From: Oxyruncus cristatus
Taxonomy: Eukaryota > Chordata > Aves > Passeriformes > Cotingidae
DNA: 64,000 nucleotides
NCBI GenBank assembly: GCA_013399855.1
Contig: VXAY01004755.1
Location: 1,340,031-1,404,030 of the forward strand
Direction of reading: 5' to 3'
Shown: positions 60,951 through 64,000 of the stretch, piece after piece
How the letters are laid out: each line of letters opens with the position of its first letter
Position numbering within the stretch: the stretch's first letter is position 1
Position numbers and translations under genes: made by a program
Notes under the pieces: generated by a model
What the model saw: only the letters and a program-made list of their open reading frames with translations
Databases searched by the model: none
What the model was told of the DNA's origin: nothing

Positions 60951-61280
60951 CTGGAGAGGGAAAAGGAGGAGGGGGGGAAAAAAAAGGGAGAGAAAAGTGA
61001 TTTGAGGGCGGGGGGGGGAAGGGTTGGGTGAGGAGGATGGACCGAGGGACCGGTGGCACCTGTAGGATGGGGGAGTTCCTGAGCCACGGCTCTCGTGGGA
61101 TGATTAAAGCCCTTGCCCTACAAGGACTTCCAAACCTTCTCTGCCACCAAAACAAAGGGAATTCTCATTAAGGAACACTCCAGAGCTTTTCATCTTGCAA
61201 AACGTGGCTGAAAAGGGTCTGTTGGTCCAAAAGCCCGTCACCCCCAGCCTTGCTGACCTTATCACGTGCCCTAAACCCCC

Positions 61281-61330
61281 CACATTTAATGCCACCTACA
61301 TTTAATGCCACCTACATTTAATGCCACCTA
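61281..61330. repeat. 16-bp direct repeat, three copies
   Basis: The unit is CACCTACATTTAATGC. Confidence 0.95.
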
Positions 61331-61834
61331 CATCCATTTCAGGGCCCAAGCAGGAGAACTGAGTCCAAGGAAGGAATGGGCTGCAGTGGGGCACGGGAGC
61401 AGCCCCAGTGGAATCCCAGGAAGCAGGACTGTGGTGTGGACCACGCTGGGCACTGGAGATGTTCCTCAGAAATGAAATGCTGCGGAGCAGGGCGGGATGA
61501 GACACCCACCTCTCACTCATCAGCCCAGTTTTCCGCCTGCCTTGTGCTGTGACAGGGACCAGCCACCCCTGCCTGGCTCAGGTGGGCCCAGAGGGGTTGG
61601 GATGTGGGTTCCTGGCACTGCAGAGCCCCCCTGGCTCAGCTGCTCCCGTCCCAATGGGGCGGGGAGGAGATGCCAAAGCAGCCCCTGGGAAAGGCAGCTC
61701 AGCCCTTCTGGAGACCTGCACGATTTGGGGCTGAGATCCTTGGAGCACAGAGTGGGTAACAGCTCACGGTCCTCAAGGACTCCTGGATTACTCCATATAT
61801 CCATACATGTCCCATGAAATAATCCATACATCCT

Positions 61835-62272
61835 CAGCTGGAGCACTGCCTCCAGCCCTGGGGAACAGCACAGGGAGGACGTGGAGCTGCTGGAGAGAGT
61901 CCAGAGGAGGCCACGGAGATGCTCCCAGGGCTGGAGCCCCTCTGCTCTGGAGCCAGGCTGGGAGAGCTGGGGGGGTTCCCCTGGAGAAGAGAAGGCTCCA
62001 GGGAGACCTGAGAGCCCCTTGCAGGGCCTAAAGGGGCTCCAGGAGAGCTGGAGAGGGACTGGGGACAAGGGATGGAGGGACAGGACACAGGGAATGGCTG
62101 CCCACTGCCAGAGGGCAGGGAGAGATGGGATAGTGGGAAGGAATTGTTGGCTGTGAGGGTGGGGAGGCCCTGGCCCAGGTTGTCCAGAGCAGCTGTGGCT
62201 GCCCCTGGATCCCTGGAAGTGTCCAAGGCCAGGCTGGAGCAACCTGGGCTAGTGGGAGATGCCCCTGCCCAC
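61835..62272 (+). mobile_element. CR1 copy lacking its 3' terminus
   Basis: GGAGCACTGCCTCCAGCCCT, GAGAGAGTCCAGAGGAGGCC, CTAAAGGGGCTCCAGGAGAG and GAGCAACCTGGGCTAGTGGG. The GGTCCCTTCCAACCC end is missing. Confidence 0.92.
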
Positions 62273-62699
62273 ATCCCTGCCTTCTTTATGTCCAACAGCT
62301 GCTCTCCTGCAACCCCCTGCCCATGGATCCACAGGTCCATCTCTCCAGCACCTTGGAGCTGAGATGCCCCAGAGCTCAGACACCCATTCCCATCCCTGGC
62401 TGAGCCATCCTTCCCAGAGCTCTGCCTCTGGGCTCCCAGCAGTGCCCAGGGGCATCTGGCCCTGCCAGGCAGTGGGAAATGGCCACTTAAGCAGAAGAAA
62501 ATTAAACTGCCCTCTAATAAGTTAATTATTTCCTCACACAGGAAAAGCTGCTGCTGTGTTTCGGGTGGCTGCAACCACTTCTTTGGGTGTGCTGGGCTCG
62601 GGATGGGGTCATGATTCCCTCCAGGCTGCTCCCACTGAACAGCCCTCCTGGCTTGGAACCCCTTGGGGTCAAACACATCAGCAGCCCCCCAGCTGGTGT

Positions 62700-62935
62700 T
62701 CATGGCACCATGGGATGGTTGGGGTTGGAAGGGACTTTAAAGATGATCTTATTCCACCCCCTGCCACGGGCTGGGACACCTTCCACTAGCCCACGTTGCT
62801 CCAACCTGGCCTTGGACACTTCCAGGGATGGGGCATCCTCTGGGAAAACCATTCCAGCCCCTCAGAACCCTGACAGGGAGGGATTTCCTCCTAATANTGG
62901 GTTTTCCTCCTAATATCTCATCTAAACCGGCACAG
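62700..62935 (-). mobile_element. CR1 3' end containing unresolved base
   Basis: GGTTGGGGTTGGAAGGGACT to CCCTCAGAACCCTGACAGGG. The N at 62897 sits between two copies of TTTCCTCCTAATA. Confidence 0.9.
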
Positions 62936-62937
62936 GG

Positions 62938-63303
62938 AATCCTGGAATGGGTTGGGTTGGGAGGGAGATTAAAGATGATCTTATTCCACCCCCTGCCATG
63001 GGCAGGGACACCTTCCACCAGCCCAGGTTGCTCCAAGCCCTGTCCAACCTGGCCTTGGACACTCCCAGGGATCCAGGGGCAACCACAGCTTCTCTGGGAA
63101 ACCTGTGCCAGGGCCTCCCCACCCTCCCAGCCAGCAATTCCTTCCCAATATCCCATCTCTCCCTGCCCTCTGGCAGTGGGAAGCCATTCCCTGTGTCCTG
63201 TCCCTCCATCCCTTGTCCCCAGTCCCTCTCCAGCTCTCCTGGAGCCCCTTTAGGCCCTGCAAGGGGCTCTCAGCTCTCCCTGGAGCCTTCTCTTCTCCAG
63301 GCT
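62938..63303 (-). mobile_element. CR1 3' region
   Basis: AATCCTGGAATGGGTTGGGT to GGAGCCTTCTCTTCTCCAGG. It follows the previous copy head to tail and is the inverse of 61975-62260. Confidence 0.93.
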
Positions 63304-63605
63304 TATAAATACACTTTATATCCATGCCGTGGCTCCTGTAGGACCCCGTGGCAGCAGCAGCCCCTGTTCTGAGCACCTCAGTTCCCTCCCAATATCCCAC
63401 CTAACCCTGCCTGGTGCTCCCAAAGCCAGATCATCCCCTCCACCATCGCCAGCACTCGATGCCAACCCAGAGATACAACCCCAACGTCTCCCCCAAACCC
63501 CCAGAGCAGCTCCCCTGGCCCCGGGCATGGCCCCACCGTCCCCTCCGGGCTCAACCCCAGCGCCCTTCCCAAAGCTCTTCCTGATTAACCACTAATCTCA
63601 TTTTT

Positions 63606-63642
63606 TTGTTGGGTTGTTTTTGTTTTTGTTTTTGTTTTTCCC
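63606..63642. repeat. TTTTTG microsatellite
   Basis: GTTGGGTTG followed by TTTTTGTTTTTGTTTTTG and a short remainder. Confidence 0.9.
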
Positions 63643-64000
63643 CACCCATAAATCAGTTCCAGACCAAATATTTACTGTGTGAGCATCATTTCCTCGCTGA
63701 GCAGGGCTGGTGACAGCTCTCATTAGGAGGAAGGATGAGTGATTTTGGACAGGGAGAGATTCTTCTCTCTCCGTTTTCTTCCAGGGGGAGGAAAAAAAAA
63801 TTATATTAATAAATACACACGAACACCAAGAGCCAAGGGCTGGCTGCCCGTCTCCCGATCCCAAAAAAGGGGGGAGCAGGGAATCCTGAGAGCTGAATGA
63901 ATCCCGGAGAGGAGCAGGATGAGCATCCGCACCCATGGAAAACCCGAGGGGCTCACGGGGGATCCTGCTACAAGCAGGGGGGGGGTTAAGGGGACTCAGG

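Larger units (their letters stand above)
60951..64000 (-). other. KSR2: Intron upstream of E1 (partial)
   Basis: No coding exon was recognised here. The stretch holds three CR1 3' fragments (about 61835-62272, 62700-62935 and 62938-63303), a three-copy 16-bp repeat at 61281-61330, and a T/G microsatellite near 63606-63642. A long pyrimidine tract (on the minus strand) precedes the E1 acceptor. Confidence 0.8.

Overview
This is vertebrate nuclear DNA, almost certainly avian. It is GC-rich, dense in CR1 non-LTR retrotransposon 3' ends in both orientations, and rich in GC minisatellites, and it carries a single intron-split gene. There are two blocks of N, at 3431-3986 and 47022-47065, and single Ns at 45616 and 62897.

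The only gene I can support is KSR2 (kinase suppressor of Ras 2), on the minus strand. Its 3' two thirds are here: 16 coding exons (called E1-E16 in transcript order) run from 60950 down to the stop codon at 8322-8324. Every GT donor, AG acceptor and reading phase joins without conflict into 616 residues. The missing 5' exons (N-terminal coiled-coil/SAM-like region and CA2) lie beyond position 64000. E1-E2 encode the linker with an LxVP motif, E2-E4 the CA3 cysteine-rich C1 domain, E5-E9 the Ser/Thr-rich CA4 region with a 14-3-3 site and the FxFP ERK-docking motif, and E10-E15 the CA5 pseudokinase domain. E16 adds one residue and the stop. KSR2 was chosen over KSR1 from recalled paralogue differences (for example [38 protein letters not shown]).

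Layout from left to right: 1-3150 is downstream sequence with an 11-copy minisatellite; 3150-8321 is the probable 3' UTR, interrupted by an assembly gap; 8322-14365 holds E16-E13 among three tandem-repeat fields; 18532-22937 holds E12 and E11; 22938-37835 is one 14.9-kb intron with a 1.2-kb 21-bp minisatellite and many CR1 copies; 37836-51106 holds E10-E2 in a compact cluster; 51107-60768 is a 9.7-kb intron; 60769-60950 is E1; and the rest is the intron upstream of E1, mostly CR1.

I found no second gene, RNA gene, CRISPR array or novel multigene system. The most interesting features are a probable splice-acceptor shift at E5, a terminal exon with only 7 coding bases, minisatellites packed around exons E13-E15, and a chimeric CR1 copy present twice in inverted orientation. 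Human comparisons are from memory; no alignment was run.
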